Positions 27,141 to 34,975 of a stretch of DNA of 64,000 bases are shown here, in pieces; the stretch's first letter is position 1; each line of letters starts with the position of its first letter. Position numbers and translations under genes: made by a program. The notes beneath the pieces were generated by a model, which saw nothing but the letters and a program-made list of their open reading frames with translations, was not told the DNA's origin and searched no databases. Source of the DNA: Mammaliicoccus vitulinus (GTDB taxonomy: Bacteria > Bacillota > Bacilli > Staphylococcales > Staphylococcaceae); assembly GCF_029024305.1 (NCBI RefSeq), contig NZ_CP118974.1, positions 744,001 through 808,000 of the forward strand. The letters are read 5' to 3'.

Positions 27141-27569
27141 GTGGAAGTAAATACTTATTTTAATTTTCAAAATAGTATTGAAGCATTAAAGTTTTATGAA
27201 GATAAGCTAGGTGCAACTGATGTTATGAGGGTACCTGGTAATCATGAAATGTTCAAAGATGCACCGAAAGAATTGCAATTGCCCGAATCTTTTACGATGA
27301 ATGCGAGTTTTAAATTATTAGGCAAGACGTTTTTATGTAGTGACACATGGGAAAATAAAGATATTAATAACGAAGGCGCTCAAGCCTGTTTTCAATTTAA
27401 TTATAATGATGAAAATGACAAAAAAGCAGTTATGGATTTATTTAAACAAGCAGAGGAAGCGGGCTGTAAAATTGATATGCCACTAGCAGAAGTAGAGTGG
27501 TCACCATTATTTGGTTCTTTTCAAGATCCTTATGGCGTAACTTGGATGGCAAATGCATATATAGAATAG
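27141..27569 (+). CDS. VOC-fold (glyoxalase/PhnB-like) protein
   Basis: 142 residues beginning VEVNTYFNFQNSIEALKFYEDKLG, the usual first strand and helix of the PhnB/YjdN branch of the vicinal oxygen chelate superfamily; it ends SPLFGSFQDPYGVTWMANA. The substrate is unknown. I use the GTG at 27141, which follows AAGGAGG (27125-27131); the longer frame from 27078 begins in non-coding sequence. A strong terminator follows. Confidence 0.82.
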   Translation: MEVNTYFNFQNSIEALKFYEDKLGATDVMRVPGNHEMFKDAPKELQLPESFTMNASFKLLGKTFLCSDTWENKDINNEGAQACFQFNYNDENDKKAVMDLFKQAEEAGCKIDMPLAEVEWSPLFGSFQDPYGVTWMANAYIE

Positions 27570-27607
27570 TAAGAAGAGCTTAGGACATTTATGTCCCAAC
27601 TCAAAAT

Positions 27608-27660
27608 AAATAACAACTCATCTCACTGATTTATTCAGCTAGAAATGAGTTGTTATTTTT
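27608..27660 (+). terminator. terminator after the VOC-fold gene
   Basis: AATAACAACTCAT pairs with ATGAGTTGTTATT, then T-rich. It is preceded by a short palindrome-rich box (AGGACATTTATGTCC) seen before several other terminators in this window. Confidence 0.85.
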
Positions 27661-27670
27661 TATAAAATAT

Positions 27671-27710
27671 ACGATTTTGTTCGTGCATGCTTGCCTCAAC
27701 GAATTCACGC
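27671..27710. repeat. partial copy of the dispersed GCATGCTTGCCT hairpin repeat
   Basis: ACGATTTTG and GTGCATGCTTGCCT match one arm of the full repeat at 37881-37977. The remainder is absent. Confidence 0.7.
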
Positions 27711-27751
27711 TCTTTTATATTATTCTAGTAAGTTAATGTCCCGAGCTTTTC

Positions 27752-27895
27752 TTATTTCCTAGAATATTTACCTTCACTATTCGTATAATCCGTGTAGTCT
27801 TTAATACGTTGTTCGTACTCTTCCTTAGTTATAATCTTATGTTTGAGCAATTCTTTAGCTTTTGATGTGTAACTCTCAATGTTAGTATTATTCAT
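27752..27895 (-). CDS. small SHOCT-like hypothetical protein
   Basis: 47 residues starting MNNTNIESYTSKAKELLKHK and continuing IITKEEYEQRIKDY. The segment K-x-x-L-L-x-x-x-x-I-I-T-x-E-E-Y-E resembles the SHOCT short C-terminal domain, which is often an oligomerisation module. An AAGGGA ribosome site stands 9 bases before the ATG. No function is known. It stands alone between tsaD-side genes and the DnaA-box region, facing the opposite way. Missed by most length cut-offs. Confidence 0.7.
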   Translation of the reverse strand: MNNTNIESYTSKAKELLKHKIITKEEYEQRIKDYTDYTNSEGKYSRK

Positions 27896-27954
27896 AAATC
27901 ATCATCCCTTCTGTATTAAACACAAGACCAATTAATCAATGAAATTTAACTCTA

Positions 27955-27988
27955 AACACTTAAGTAAATTAAACACTTAAGTAAATTA
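27955..27988. repeat. 17-bp direct repeat, two copies
   Basis: AACACTTAAGTAAATTA occurs twice back to back. It is in AT-rich sequence between the 47-residue ORF and the DnaA-box cluster. Confidence 0.85.
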
Positions 27989-28195
27989 AATAATTTAGCA
28001 AGTGCAACCTTATAACTAAAGTGTACAAAACAAGAAAATTGGCTATATAAATTATAAAACTATTTCATTATTAAATCTAGTGAATATTTCAATGATATTA
28101 ATAATTTAATCTTAATATCATTGTGAATTTACAATATTTACGAACCTTAAATAAAATGCACGCTATATTCATAAAGTCAATACAGAACATTTGTA

Positions 28196-28326
28196 CTTGT
28201 GCACAAGTTAACCACAAATTGTGGATAACCTTTGTATATCTTTTAATGTGTTTGTGGATAACTTCGATGAGAAATAATAGCTTTTTACATTTTACCTGTG
28301 GATAACTAGGATAACTCTGTGGATGA
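28196..28326. promoter_or_regulatory. DnaA-box cluster
   Basis: Three perfect DnaA boxes (TTATCCACA, here read as TGTGGATAA) at 28220-28228, 28253-28261 and 28297-28305, a one-mismatch box at 28318-28326, and an opposing one-mismatch box TTAACCACA at 28208-28216. A 12-bp palindrome CTTGTGCACAAG (28196-28207) with DnaA-box likeness adjoins. The rest of the 480-base gap (27896-28380) is AT-rich with no gene visible. As I recall, Bacillus subtilis has a DnaA-box cluster at the equivalent gcp-ydiF site. Confidence 0.85.
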
Positions 28327-28378
28327 CTTGCAAAACAAGACTTTATAGTGTGAATAAAGATGTGGTTAATATTTCGCA

Positions 28379-28418
28379 TAAAAAATCACTAAGGTGTAAA
28401 AATGACCTTAGTGATTTT
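28379..28418 (-). terminator. terminator of the ABC-F gene
   Basis: AAAATCACTAAGGT pairs with ACCTTAGTGATTTT around 9 bases, just past the stop at 28422. A-tract and T-tract on the two sides allow either direction. Confidence 0.85.
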
Positions 28419-28421
28419 GTG

Positions 28422-30344
28422 TTAATTGAGCTTACTTTCTATTTCTTCCCATTTTTCCATGCTTTCTTCGAGCAAACGTTCTGCTTCTATTCTGAGATGA
28501 TTTATTTCATTACTTTTCTCAATATCATTAAATATTTCTGGCAACGTAAGTTGATGCTCATAGTTAGAAATTTGTTCTTCATAAGTAGAAATGTTATTTT
28601 CAATTTCTTCTAATTGTCGTTCAAGTTTACGTTTTTCTTTTTTTAATTGTTTTTGATTGGTATAGAAATTATCATCTTTAGCAGTTTGAGTAGATGTGCT
28701 TTCATTCTGTTCGTAATTACTGATTGCCTCACGTTGTTCGAGTTTTTCTAAATAGTATTGGTAATCTCCCTGGAAAAGTTCATTACCTTCTTGTGTGATA
28801 TGAAATACCTTGTTCGCAAGTTCATTAATAAAATAACGATCATGTGATACAAAAAGTAAAGTGCCTTCATAATTTTGTAATGCTTGTTCTAACATTTCTT
28901 TAGAGTCAATATCTAAATGGTTTGTAGGCTCATCTAATATGAGAACATTATTTTTCTCAAGCATTAATAAAGCTAATTGAAGTCGTGCTTTTTCTCCACC
29001 AGATAAGTCATTAATAATTTTTTTTACTTCTTCTTGTGTAAATAAAAATCTTCCTAAAATAGTTCTAATATCTTTTTCAGGCATGTGTGAATATTGATTC
29101 CACACATAATCTAATACTGTCATATTTGATTTGAATTCCGCTTGTTTTTGATCGTAATAACCAATTTGGATATTAGAACCGAAAGTGATATCACCGGATA
29201 ATGCAGGAATTTTTTGAGCAATCGTTTTAATTAATGTCGATTTACCGATTCCGTTTGGTCCGATGATTGCGATACGGTCATGACGTTTAATTTCTAGATT
29301 AATGGCTGACGTTATACTTTTAGAATATCCAATTGCTAAATTATTAACTTTTAAAACATCTTCTCCTGTTGCTCTATTAATCTCGAAAGAAATTTGAGCA
29401 CTCTTTGCATCAAGCCTTGGTTTATCGATTCGTTCCATTCTCTCTAATACTTTACGACGACTTTTTGCCATACCACTTGTAGAAGCACGTGTTATATTCT
29501 TTTCTACAAATGTTTCTAATTTTTTAATTTCACTTTGTTGTCTTTCATATTCAGCCATTACTTTCTCATAATGTGCGTCACGTTCTTTTAAAAACTTACT
29601 GTAGTTACCAACATATTTTTTTACAGAACCTAAGGCAACATCATAAACTTGATTGACTATTTTATCTAAAAAGTATCTATCATGACTGATAATTACGATA
29701 GCGCCTTTGAAATGTGCTAGGTAGTTTTCTAACCATTCTGTTGTATCCATATCTAAATGGTTAGTAGGTTCATCAAGTAATAATAAATCAGGTTCACTTA
29801 ATAGCATTTGTGCCATTGATAATCTAGTTTTTTGTCCACCACTGAAAGATTGGATTTGTCTATCGAAGTCTGATTCGACAAAGTTCAATCCAGTTAATAC
29901 TGTTTTGATCTTGCTTTCATAATGATAGCCACCCATTACTTCAAATTGATTTGACAACGATTCATATTGGGATAATTTTTCTTGATAAGTATTGTTATCA
30001 TAGTCATCAGCATGTTGGCTTAACCAGTCTGTTAATGATTTCATTTTTTCTTCAATTGTTATCACATGTTCAAATGGTTTTCTCATTTCATTCATAACGG
30101 TATCATCGGAATCTAAAGACATTTGTTGTGTTAAATATCCCATGGAAACTTGTTTACCTTTAGAAATGTGACCAGCATCATAACTTTCGACACCGGCAAT
30201 AACCTTCATGAGCGTTGTTTTTCCTGCGCCATTTCTTCCAACGATTGCAATTCTTTCACCAGTTTTAACTTCGAAATCGACATCTGAAAAAATAACATCA
30301 CCGTCAAAAGATTTTTCTAACTTATTTATTTGTAAAAGTATCAT
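28422..30344 (-). CDS. ABC-F family ATPase (YdiF-like)
   Basis: 640 residues with two ABC modules and no membrane segments. Walker A: VGRNGAGKTT (about 37) and IGPNGIGKST (about 360); signatures SFSGGQKTRLSMAQ and LSGGEKARLQLAL; Walker B ends in LLDEPTNHLD and LILDEPTNHLD. The linker between the modules and a C-terminal coiled coil (about 555-640) are typical of the Uup/YdiF type, which acts at the ribosome. The position next to tsaD and rex matches B. subtilis ydiF. It is read divergently from rex. Confidence 0.9.
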   Translation of the reverse strand: MILLQINKLEKSFDGDVIFSDVDFEVKTGERIAIVGRNGAGKTTLMKVIAGVESYDAGHISKGKQVSMGYLTQQMSLDSDDTVMNEMRKPFEHVITIEEKMKSLTDWLSQHADDYDNNTYQEKLSQYESLSNQFEVMGGYHYESKIKTVLTGLNFVESDFDRQIQSFSGGQKTRLSMAQMLLSEPDLLLLDEPTNHLDMDTTEWLENYLAHFKGAIVIISHDRYFLDKIVNQVYDVALGSVKKYVGNYSKFLKERDAHYEKVMAEYERQQSEIKKLETFVEKNITRASTSGMAKSRRKVLERMERIDKPRLDAKSAQISFEINRATGEDVLKVNNLAIGYSKSITSAINLEIKRHDRIAIIGPNGIGKSTLIKTIAQKIPALSGDITFGSNIQIGYYDQKQAEFKSNMTVLDYVWNQYSHMPEKDIRTILGRFLFTQEEVKKIINDLSGGEKARLQLALLMLEKNNVLILDEPTNHLDIDSKEMLEQALQNYEGTLLFVSHDRYFINELANKVFHITQEGNELFQGDYQYYLEKLEQREAISNYEQNESTSTQTAKDDNFYTNQKQLKKEKRKLERQLEEIENNISTYEEQISNYEHQLTLPEIFNDIEKSNEINHLRIEAERLLEESMEKWEEIESKLN

Positions 30345-30392
30345 GTTTACACCTCTCTATTAGTTATTATTCTACATGAAAATGACTTATAA

Positions 30393-30413
30393 TTGTATGT
30401 AAATGACATACAA
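30393..30413. promoter_or_regulatory. perfect inverted repeat in the ABC-F/rex divergent region
   Basis: TTGTATGT-AAATG-ACATACAA. It would lie inside the likely ABC-F promoter on the minus strand (TTGTAT at 30408-30413, 16 bases, TATAAG). Looks like an operator for an unidentified dimeric regulator. Confidence 0.55.
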
Positions 30414-30461
30414 TATTTATATAGTTATTTTACGTGAAGTTTGATATAATTGACCCATTAG

Positions 30462-30479
30462 ATGTGAACGCAATCACAT
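30462..30479. promoter_or_regulatory. Rex operator (autoregulation)
   Basis: ATGTGA-ACGCAA-TCACAT, close to the Rex consensus TTGTGA-N6-TCACAA. It lies just after a TATAAT (30445-30450) and about 28 bases before the rex start, so Rex probably represses its own gene at low NADH. Confidence 0.75.
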
Positions 30480-30506
30480 TATTTTACAGTGGAAAAGGTG
30501 AGGATT

Positions 30507-31139
30507 TTGGCAAAGAATGATGTGAAGATCCCTAAAGCTACTTTGAAACGTTTGCCTCTTTATTATAGATTTGTTAGTACACTTCATAATTCAGGTGTTG
30601 ATAGAGTATCTTCTAAAGAATTAAGTGAAGGTCTTAAAATTGATTCAGCTACTATTCGTCGAGATTTTTCATATTTTGGTGAATTAGGTAAAAAGGGTTA
30701 CGGATACAATATTAGTTATTTATTGAAATTTTTTAGAACAACCCTTGAGCAAGATGATTTGACTAAAGTTGCAATCGTTGGTGTTGGTAATTTAGGTACT
30801 GCACTCGTAAATTATAATTTTACTGTTAATGATAGAATGCAAATAGTGGCAGCTTTTGATCAATCAGAAAGCATAATTGGAAGTATGGTTGGTAAATTAT
30901 CAGTAGATAGTATGGAAAATTTTGAAAAGATAGTTGAAGAAGTAGGTATACAAGTTGTAATATTAACTGTACCACAACAAGCGGCACAAAGAGTTGCTGA
31001 CCGTATAACATCTGCTGGCATTACTGGCATTTTGAATTTTACACCTCAAAGAATAAATGTACCTGAGAAAGTGCAGGTTCATCATATAGATTTAGGAATT
31101 GAATTACAATCTTTAATCTTCTTTATGAAGAATCAATAG
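30507..31139 (+). CDS. rex: redox-sensing transcriptional repressor Rex
   Basis: 210 residues. Winged helix at the N-terminus ([40 protein letters not shown]) and a Rossmann NAD(H) domain ([16 protein letters not shown]). Rex senses NADH/NAD and represses fermentation genes. I start it at the TTG at 30507, after AAAGGTGAGG (30495-30504), because this gives the family N-terminus just before KIPKATL; the GTG at 30489 lies upstream of the ribosome site. tatA follows at 11 bases. Confidence 0.93.
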   Translation: MAKNDVKIPKATLKRLPLYYRFVSTLHNSGVDRVSSKELSEGLKIDSATIRRDFSYFGELGKKGYGYNISYLLKFFRTTLEQDDLTKVAIVGVGNLGTALVNYNFTVNDRMQIVAAFDQSESIIGSMVGKLSVDSMENFEKIVEEVGIQVVILTVPQQAAQRVADRITSAGITGILNFTPQRINVPEKVQVHHIDLGIELQSLIFFMKNQ

Positions 31140-31150
31140 GAGGGTATCAA

Positions 31151-31375
31151 ATGGAAGCTTTAATGTTTATTAATACAGTCGGTATTTCAGGACCAGTTAG
31201 TTTATTATTTATAGGGGTAGTTGCATTAATTATTTTTGGTCCTAAGAAATTACCACAGTTTGGTAGAGCGATGGGTTCAACTTTGAAAGAATTTAAAGAT
31301 GCTACAGATGGTATGACGAACTTTGATGAGAAGAAAAGCAGTCCTGAAGATAGCAAAGATAAAGAAGTTAAATAG
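31151..31375 (+). CDS. tatA: Sec-independent translocase protein TatA
   Basis: 74 residues: a short extracytoplasmic start, one membrane helix (about 12-28, [14 protein letters not shown]), the hinge [14 protein letters not shown], then a charged amphipathic helix and tail. Pore-forming part of the twin-arginine translocase for folded proteins. AGGAGGG precedes the ATG. The order rex-tatA-tatC is that of B. subtilis tatAy-tatCy; in S. aureus tatAC lies elsewhere with fep genes, as I recall. Confidence 0.92.
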   Translation: MEALMFINTVGISGPVSLLFIGVVALIIFGPKKLPQFGRAMGSTLKEFKDATDGMTNFDEKKSSPEDSKDKEVK

Positions 31376-31402
31376 AAATTTATTTAACAGATGTTCCCTT
31401 GA

Positions 31403-31433
31403 ATGTGGCGGGTTTCCTGCCACATCTTTTTTT
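31403..31433 (+). terminator. intrinsic terminator between tatA and tatC
   Basis: ATGTGGC-9 bases-GCCACAT followed by CTTTTTTT, in the 72 bases between the two genes. It would lower tatC relative to tatA if transcription comes from upstream. Confidence 0.8.
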
Positions 31434-31447
31434 AGATTGGAGGTAAG

Positions 31448-32230
31448 ATGGTGAATAAAGACAATTTAACTTTTGTCGAACACTTAGAAGAATTACGTGG
31501 ACGTATTATGATCATTATATATTTTCTAGTAGGGGGGCTTATTTTAGGGTTTTTCTTTGCTAAGCCAGTGATATATTATATTACGAATGATGATTTTACT
31601 CAGACATTAGAATTGAATGCCTTCAGAATTACAGATCCACTCACAATATACATAGCAATGATAATTATTATTGCATTTATCATTGTATCACCAGTTATAT
31701 TATATGAATTATGGGCATTTATATCTCCAGGATTACATCCGAAAGAACAAAAAGTTACACTTAGTTATATTCCATTTAGTTTGTTTTTATTTGTTGGAGG
31801 ATTGCTATTTTCATATTTCATCATTTTTCCATATTTAATTTCATTTACAATGGGATTAGCAGACGATATGGGGATAAAACAAACAATCGGTATTAAAGAA
31901 TACTTTAGTGAATTGTTTAAATTTACAATCCCGTTTGGATTTGTATTTCAATTGCCTATTTTATTGCTGTTCTTAACTAGGTTAGGAATAGTAACACCAA
32001 TGTTCTTAAAGAAAAATAGGAAATACGCATATTTCATACTTCTAGTAGTTGCAGCATTAATCGCGCCACCTGATTTTATGACGCATATGTTATTTACAAT
32101 CCCGATGATACTGTTATATGAAATCAGTATTGTCATATCTAAAATAGGTTATAAGAAATATTTAAAAGCAGAGCAACGATTAATGGAAGAAGAATTAGGA
32201 ATGGATGAAGATGAAAAGAAACAGCCGTAG
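31448..32230 (+). CDS. tatC: Sec-independent translocase protein TatC
   Basis: 260 residues, six predicted membrane helices. The N-terminal receptor motif FVEHLEELRGRI, the loop segment SPVILYELWAFISPGLHPKE and the NVF-like FGFVFQLPI are conserved. TatC binds the twin-arginine signal. GGAGG lies 8 bases before the ATG. The stop codon sits inside a hairpin (32218-32246) that is followed by a stronger terminator. Confidence 0.94.
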   Translation: MVNKDNLTFVEHLEELRGRIMIIIYFLVGGLILGFFFAKPVIYYITNDDFTQTLELNAFRITDPLTIYIAMIIIIAFIIVSPVILYELWAFISPGLHPKEQKVTLSYIPFSLFLFVGGLLFSYFIIFPYLISFTMGLADDMGIKQTIGIKEYFSELFKFTIPFGFVFQLPILLLFLTRLGIVTPMFLKKNRKYAYFILLVVAALIAPPDFMTHMLFTIPMILLYEISIVISKIGYKKYLKAEQRLMEEELGMDEDEKKQP

Positions 32231-32246
32231 AAAGTACGGTTGTTTC

Positions 32247-32295
32247 AGACTGTCGACAAAGTCACTTAAAGTGAACTTGTTGGCAGTCTTTTTTT
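32247..32295 (+). terminator. terminator after tatC
   Basis: AGACTG...CAA and TTG...CAGTCT arms around an inner CACTT-AAAGTG stem, followed by seven T. Another hairpin (GAAACAGCCGTA / TACGGTTGTTTC, 32218-32246) covers the tatC stop. Confidence 0.8.
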
Positions 32296-32370
32296 GCGCA
32301 TGCTTTCCTCGGAGAAGGTCTGAGCCTCGTCTTAGCAACTTCCTTCTTCCCACAGAAGTCGGCGCAAAAA
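32291..32370. repeat. diverged copy of the long intergenic hairpin repeat
   Basis: Ends TTTTTGCGC and GCGCAAAAA are complementary, with inner arms AGAAGG / CCTTCT and the motif GCATGCTTTCCTCGG near one arm. The layout resembles the copies at 37881 and 60694 although the sequence has drifted. Confidence 0.6.
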
Positions 32371-32496
32371 CAGTGCCGTATTTCAGGAAAACATTTTATT
32401 TATATATGATTTATATTAAATCTAAATCATTTTTTGAATTGTCAAATATTTGTAATGAAATAGTAACTTGAAAACATCTGGAATATAATATATTAT

Positions 32497-32521
32497 TATT
32501 CCTATCATTGTAATAGGGATA
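32497..32521. promoter_or_regulatory. inverted repeat overlapping the ribosome site of the sulfur transporter gene
   Basis: TATTCCTAT-CATTGTA-ATAGGGATA (8 of 9 pairs, one T-G), running into the AAGGAG at 32521-32526. A TATAAT lies at 32484-32489. It could be a repressor operator (a persulfide sensor of the CstR type is the obvious candidate to test) or an RNA hairpin next to the ribosome site. Confidence 0.5.
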
Positions 32522-32534
32522 AGGAGATGTAAAT

Positions 32535-33602
32535 GTGATTTGGATGGTTGTAAGTGGACTTATAGTCGGGATATTACTCGGTTTTGTTATGCAAAGAACA
32601 CGATTTTGCTTAACAGGCGGATTTAGAGATATGTATGTACAGAAGAACAACAAAATGTTTTATGCTTTATTAATTGCTATTTCTGTTCAAAGTATCGGGT
32701 TATTTACTTTAGTAGGATTAGGCGTATTTAAAATGGAAGCTGAAACATTCCCATTAGTTGGTACTATAATTGGATCGTTTGTATTTGGTATTGGGATCAT
32801 ACTTGCGGGAGGTTGTGCTACTGGTACATGGTATAGAGCTGGTGAAGGTTTAATAGGTAGTTGGATTGCATTAGTGTTGTACGGTGTAACGGCAGCAATT
32901 ATGAAGTCTGGCCCATTAAATCCTTTACAAGAAAACATTAATTCATATAGTGTTGTGAATTCAAACATGGCAGAAACACTTCATGTACCTGTTTGGTTAT
33001 TAATCGCAGTATTAGTGATTGTAACAGCATATTTTGTTACAAAAACTTTGAAAAAACCAAAAGTTGCTATTCCTCAGTTAAAACAGAAATATACGGGAAT
33101 ACGACACATTTTATTTGAAAAAAGATATCATCCTTTCGCTGCAGCAGTGGCGGTAGGTATTATTGCATTAATTGCTTGGCCTATGAGTGTATCAACGGGT
33201 AGAGTTGGAGGACTTGGTATAACAACACCTTCAGCGAACATCGTACAATATTTAGTAACGGGAAATGCTTCGTTAATTAACTGGGGCATATTTTTAGTAC
33301 TAGGTATATTTGTAGGTTCATATATTGCAGCTAAAGGTTCAAAAGAATTTAAATGGAGAATGCCAGATACGAAGACAATTAGAAACAGTGTGATTGGTGG
33401 CGCTTGTATGGGTGTTGGTGCATCATTAGCAGGTGGTTGTTCTATCGGTAATGGTCTTGTATCTACAGCAGCTATGAGTTGGCAAGGCTGGGTTGCCTTA
33501 CCTTCAATGATTTTTGGTGCTTGGTTTATGAGTTACTTTATTTTTGTTAAACCCAGAAAAGCAAGACAAACTAAAACACAAGTTAGTACGCAAAGTATTT
33601 AA
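32535..33602 (+). CDS. YeeE/YedE family (TsuA-like) thiosulfate/sulfur transporter
   Basis: 355 residues, about nine or more hydrophobic helices. The conserved cysteine motifs RFCLTGGFRD, GGCATGTWYRAGEG and GGCSIGNGL are the relay cysteines of the TsuA/SoxT family, which takes up thiosulfate or related sulfur compounds. The start is GTG at 32535, 7 bases after AAGGAGA; the overlapping ATG at 32533 is followed by a stop. The next gene is its usual TusA-like partner, so the pair probably moves sulfur into the cell. Confidence 0.88.
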   Translation: MIWMVVSGLIVGILLGFVMQRTRFCLTGGFRDMYVQKNNKMFYALLIAISVQSIGLFTLVGLGVFKMEAETFPLVGTIIGSFVFGIGIILAGGCATGTWYRAGEGLIGSWIALVLYGVTAAIMKSGPLNPLQENINSYSVVNSNMAETLHVPVWLLIAVLVIVTAYFVTKTLKKPKVAIPQLKQKYTGIRHILFEKRYHPFAAAVAVGIIALIAWPMSVSTGRVGGLGITTPSANIVQYLVTGNASLINWGIFLVLGIFVGSYIAAKGSKEFKWRMPDTKTIRNSVIGGACMGVGASLAGGCSIGNGLVSTAAMSWQGWVALPSMIFGAWFMSYFIFVKPRKARQTKTQVSTQSI

Positions 33603-33620
33603 TAAAAGGAGTGTATAAAA

Positions 33621-33845
33621 ATGGTACATGAATTAGGTACTGTTGGAATGGTATGTCCATTTCCATTAATAGAAGCACAAAATAAAATGGATGAAATGCA
33701 AGTTGGGGAACAATTGAAAATTGATTTCGATTGTACGCAAGCGACAGAAGCGCTACCTAACTGGGCAGCAGATAATGGTTATCCTGTCACAAATTATGAG
33801 CAATTAGGCGACGCTTCATGGACGATAACAGTTGAAAAACAATAA
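33621..33845 (+). CDS. TusA/YeeD-like sulfurtransferase
   Basis: 74 residues. The TusA-fold signature is VCPFPLIEAQNKM, with the reactive cysteine in CPxP. YeeD-type partners accept sulfur from the adjacent YeeE/TsuA transporter. It begins 18 bases after the transporter gene, with AAAGGAG at a normal distance, and ends before a strong terminator, so the two genes form a complete unit. Confidence 0.88.
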   Translation: MVHELGTVGMVCPFPLIEAQNKMDEMQVGEQLKIDFDCTQATEALPNWAADNGYPVTNYEQLGDASWTITVEKQ

Positions 33846-33858
33846 TAAATAATTTTGT

Positions 33859-33897
33859 AAAAGGACTGAGTTCGCAAAATGAACTCAGTCCTTTTAT
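33859..33897 (+). terminator. terminator after the sulfur uptake pair
   Basis: AAAGGACTGAGTTC pairs with GAACTCAGTCCTTT around GCAAAAT, then T-rich. Confidence 0.9.
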
Positions 33898-33908
33898 TTA
33901 TATAAGAA

Positions 33909-33923
33909 ATGGAAACGGTTTTA
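33909..33923. promoter_or_regulatory. LacI-type operator or cre ahead of scrR
   Basis: ATGGAAACGGTTTTA. The GGAAACGGTT core matches GGAACCGGTT in front of scrB at one mismatch, and the site also fits the CcpA cre consensus at all but one position, so ScrR and CcpA may both use it. Confidence 0.6.
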
Positions 33924-33953
33924 TGATAGAATGTATTTTTGAGAGGTGTGTCT

Positions 33954-34907
33954 ATGAAGACGATTAAAGATATAGCCCAAATGGCTGGTGTTTCAAAAAG
34001 TACAGTTTCTAGATATTTAAATGGTGGCTCTATAAGTAAAAATACGAAAGAAAAAATACATAAAGTAGTAGAAGAAACAGGTTATAAACCTAATCAATTT
34101 GCTCAAAGTTTAAAAGCCAAAAGGACAGGGTTAATAGGTGCAATTGTTCCTAGATTAGATTCATATGCAACTACAGAAACCTTAAAGGGAATTGAGACGA
34201 GTTTGCTTAAACAAGATGTACAAACCATGATCGTTAATACGGACTTATGCATGGAGAGGGAAATTGACTCTATATATATGCTCGCAAAAAGAAAAGTTGA
34301 CGGTATTATATTAATGGCTACTCATATATCGGAAGAACATATGAAAGCAATCAAAGCTGTTGACTGTCCTATTGTCATAGTAGGCCAGTCTCATGCTGAT
34401 CTATTATCAATCGTTCATGATGATTACAATGCGGGTAAGCAGGTTGCTAATTGGCTTATTAAACACAATAAACATCACATTACATATGTTGGTGTTTCAG
34501 AAAATGATATCGCAGTAGGAAAGACGAGAAAAGATGGTTTGTTTAATCCATTAAAAGAGCATGGCATTCAGCCAAAGTTTATTGAAAGTAGTTTCAGTAT
34601 AAAAGATGCTCAACAGATAGGTGAAAATATTACGATTAGAGAAGATGAAGTAATTGTTGCAGCTACCGATAATATTGCATTGGGCATTTATCATACATTA
34701 TTAAAAGCAGAAGGTATGATGCCAACTATTATAGGTTTCGGAGGTAATAAAATCACTGAAATTGTAGCACCAACTATACAAACAGTTAAATTCAAATACA
34801 ATTTAGCAGGAGAAACTGCTGTTGACGTTTTAAATAAATGTATCAACAATCAACCAGTTGAAAAATTAAGTGTTATTGATACTTATTTTGAAGGATTGGA
34901 TAAATAA
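33954..34907 (+). CDS. scrR: sucrose operon repressor, LacI family
   Basis: 317 residues. N-terminal helix-turn-helix and hinge (MKTIKDIAQMAGVSKSTVSRYLNGG, about 1-60) and a periplasmic-binding-protein-like sensor (LIGAIVPRLDS onward). The ATG at 33954 follows GAGAGGTG (33941-33948); the frame upstream (TTG at 33939) precedes the ribosome site. The assignment as ScrR rests on the adjacent scrB and matching operators before both genes. Confidence 0.88.
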   Translation: MKTIKDIAQMAGVSKSTVSRYLNGGSISKNTKEKIHKVVEETGYKPNQFAQSLKAKRTGLIGAIVPRLDSYATTETLKGIETSLLKQDVQTMIVNTDLCMEREIDSIYMLAKRKVDGIILMATHISEEHMKAIKAVDCPIVIVGQSHADLLSIVHDDYNAGKQVANWLIKHNKHHITYVGVSENDIAVGKTRKDGLFNPLKEHGIQPKFIESSFSIKDAQQIGENITIREDEVIVAATDNIALGIYHTLLKAEGMMPTIIGFGGNKITEIVAPTIQTVKFKYNLAGETAVDVLNKCINNQPVEKLSVIDTYFEGLDK

Positions 34908-34938
34908 ACGACAAAAATTATGATAAAATATATATATT

Positions 34939-34954
34939 ATGGAACCGGTTCAAA
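34939..34954. promoter_or_regulatory. ScrR operator ahead of scrB
   Basis: TGGAACCGGTTCA, a near-perfect palindrome centred on CCGG, directly after an AT-rich -10 region (TATATATTAT) and 21 bases before the scrB start. Confidence 0.65.
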
Positions 34955-34975
34955 CTAGATGTAAGGAGAATGATA

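Noticed and set aside
28098..28379. Short ORFs on both strands over the DnaA-box region.
   Set aside because: No ribosome sites, poor codon composition, and the region is explained by the box cluster and AT-rich sequence.
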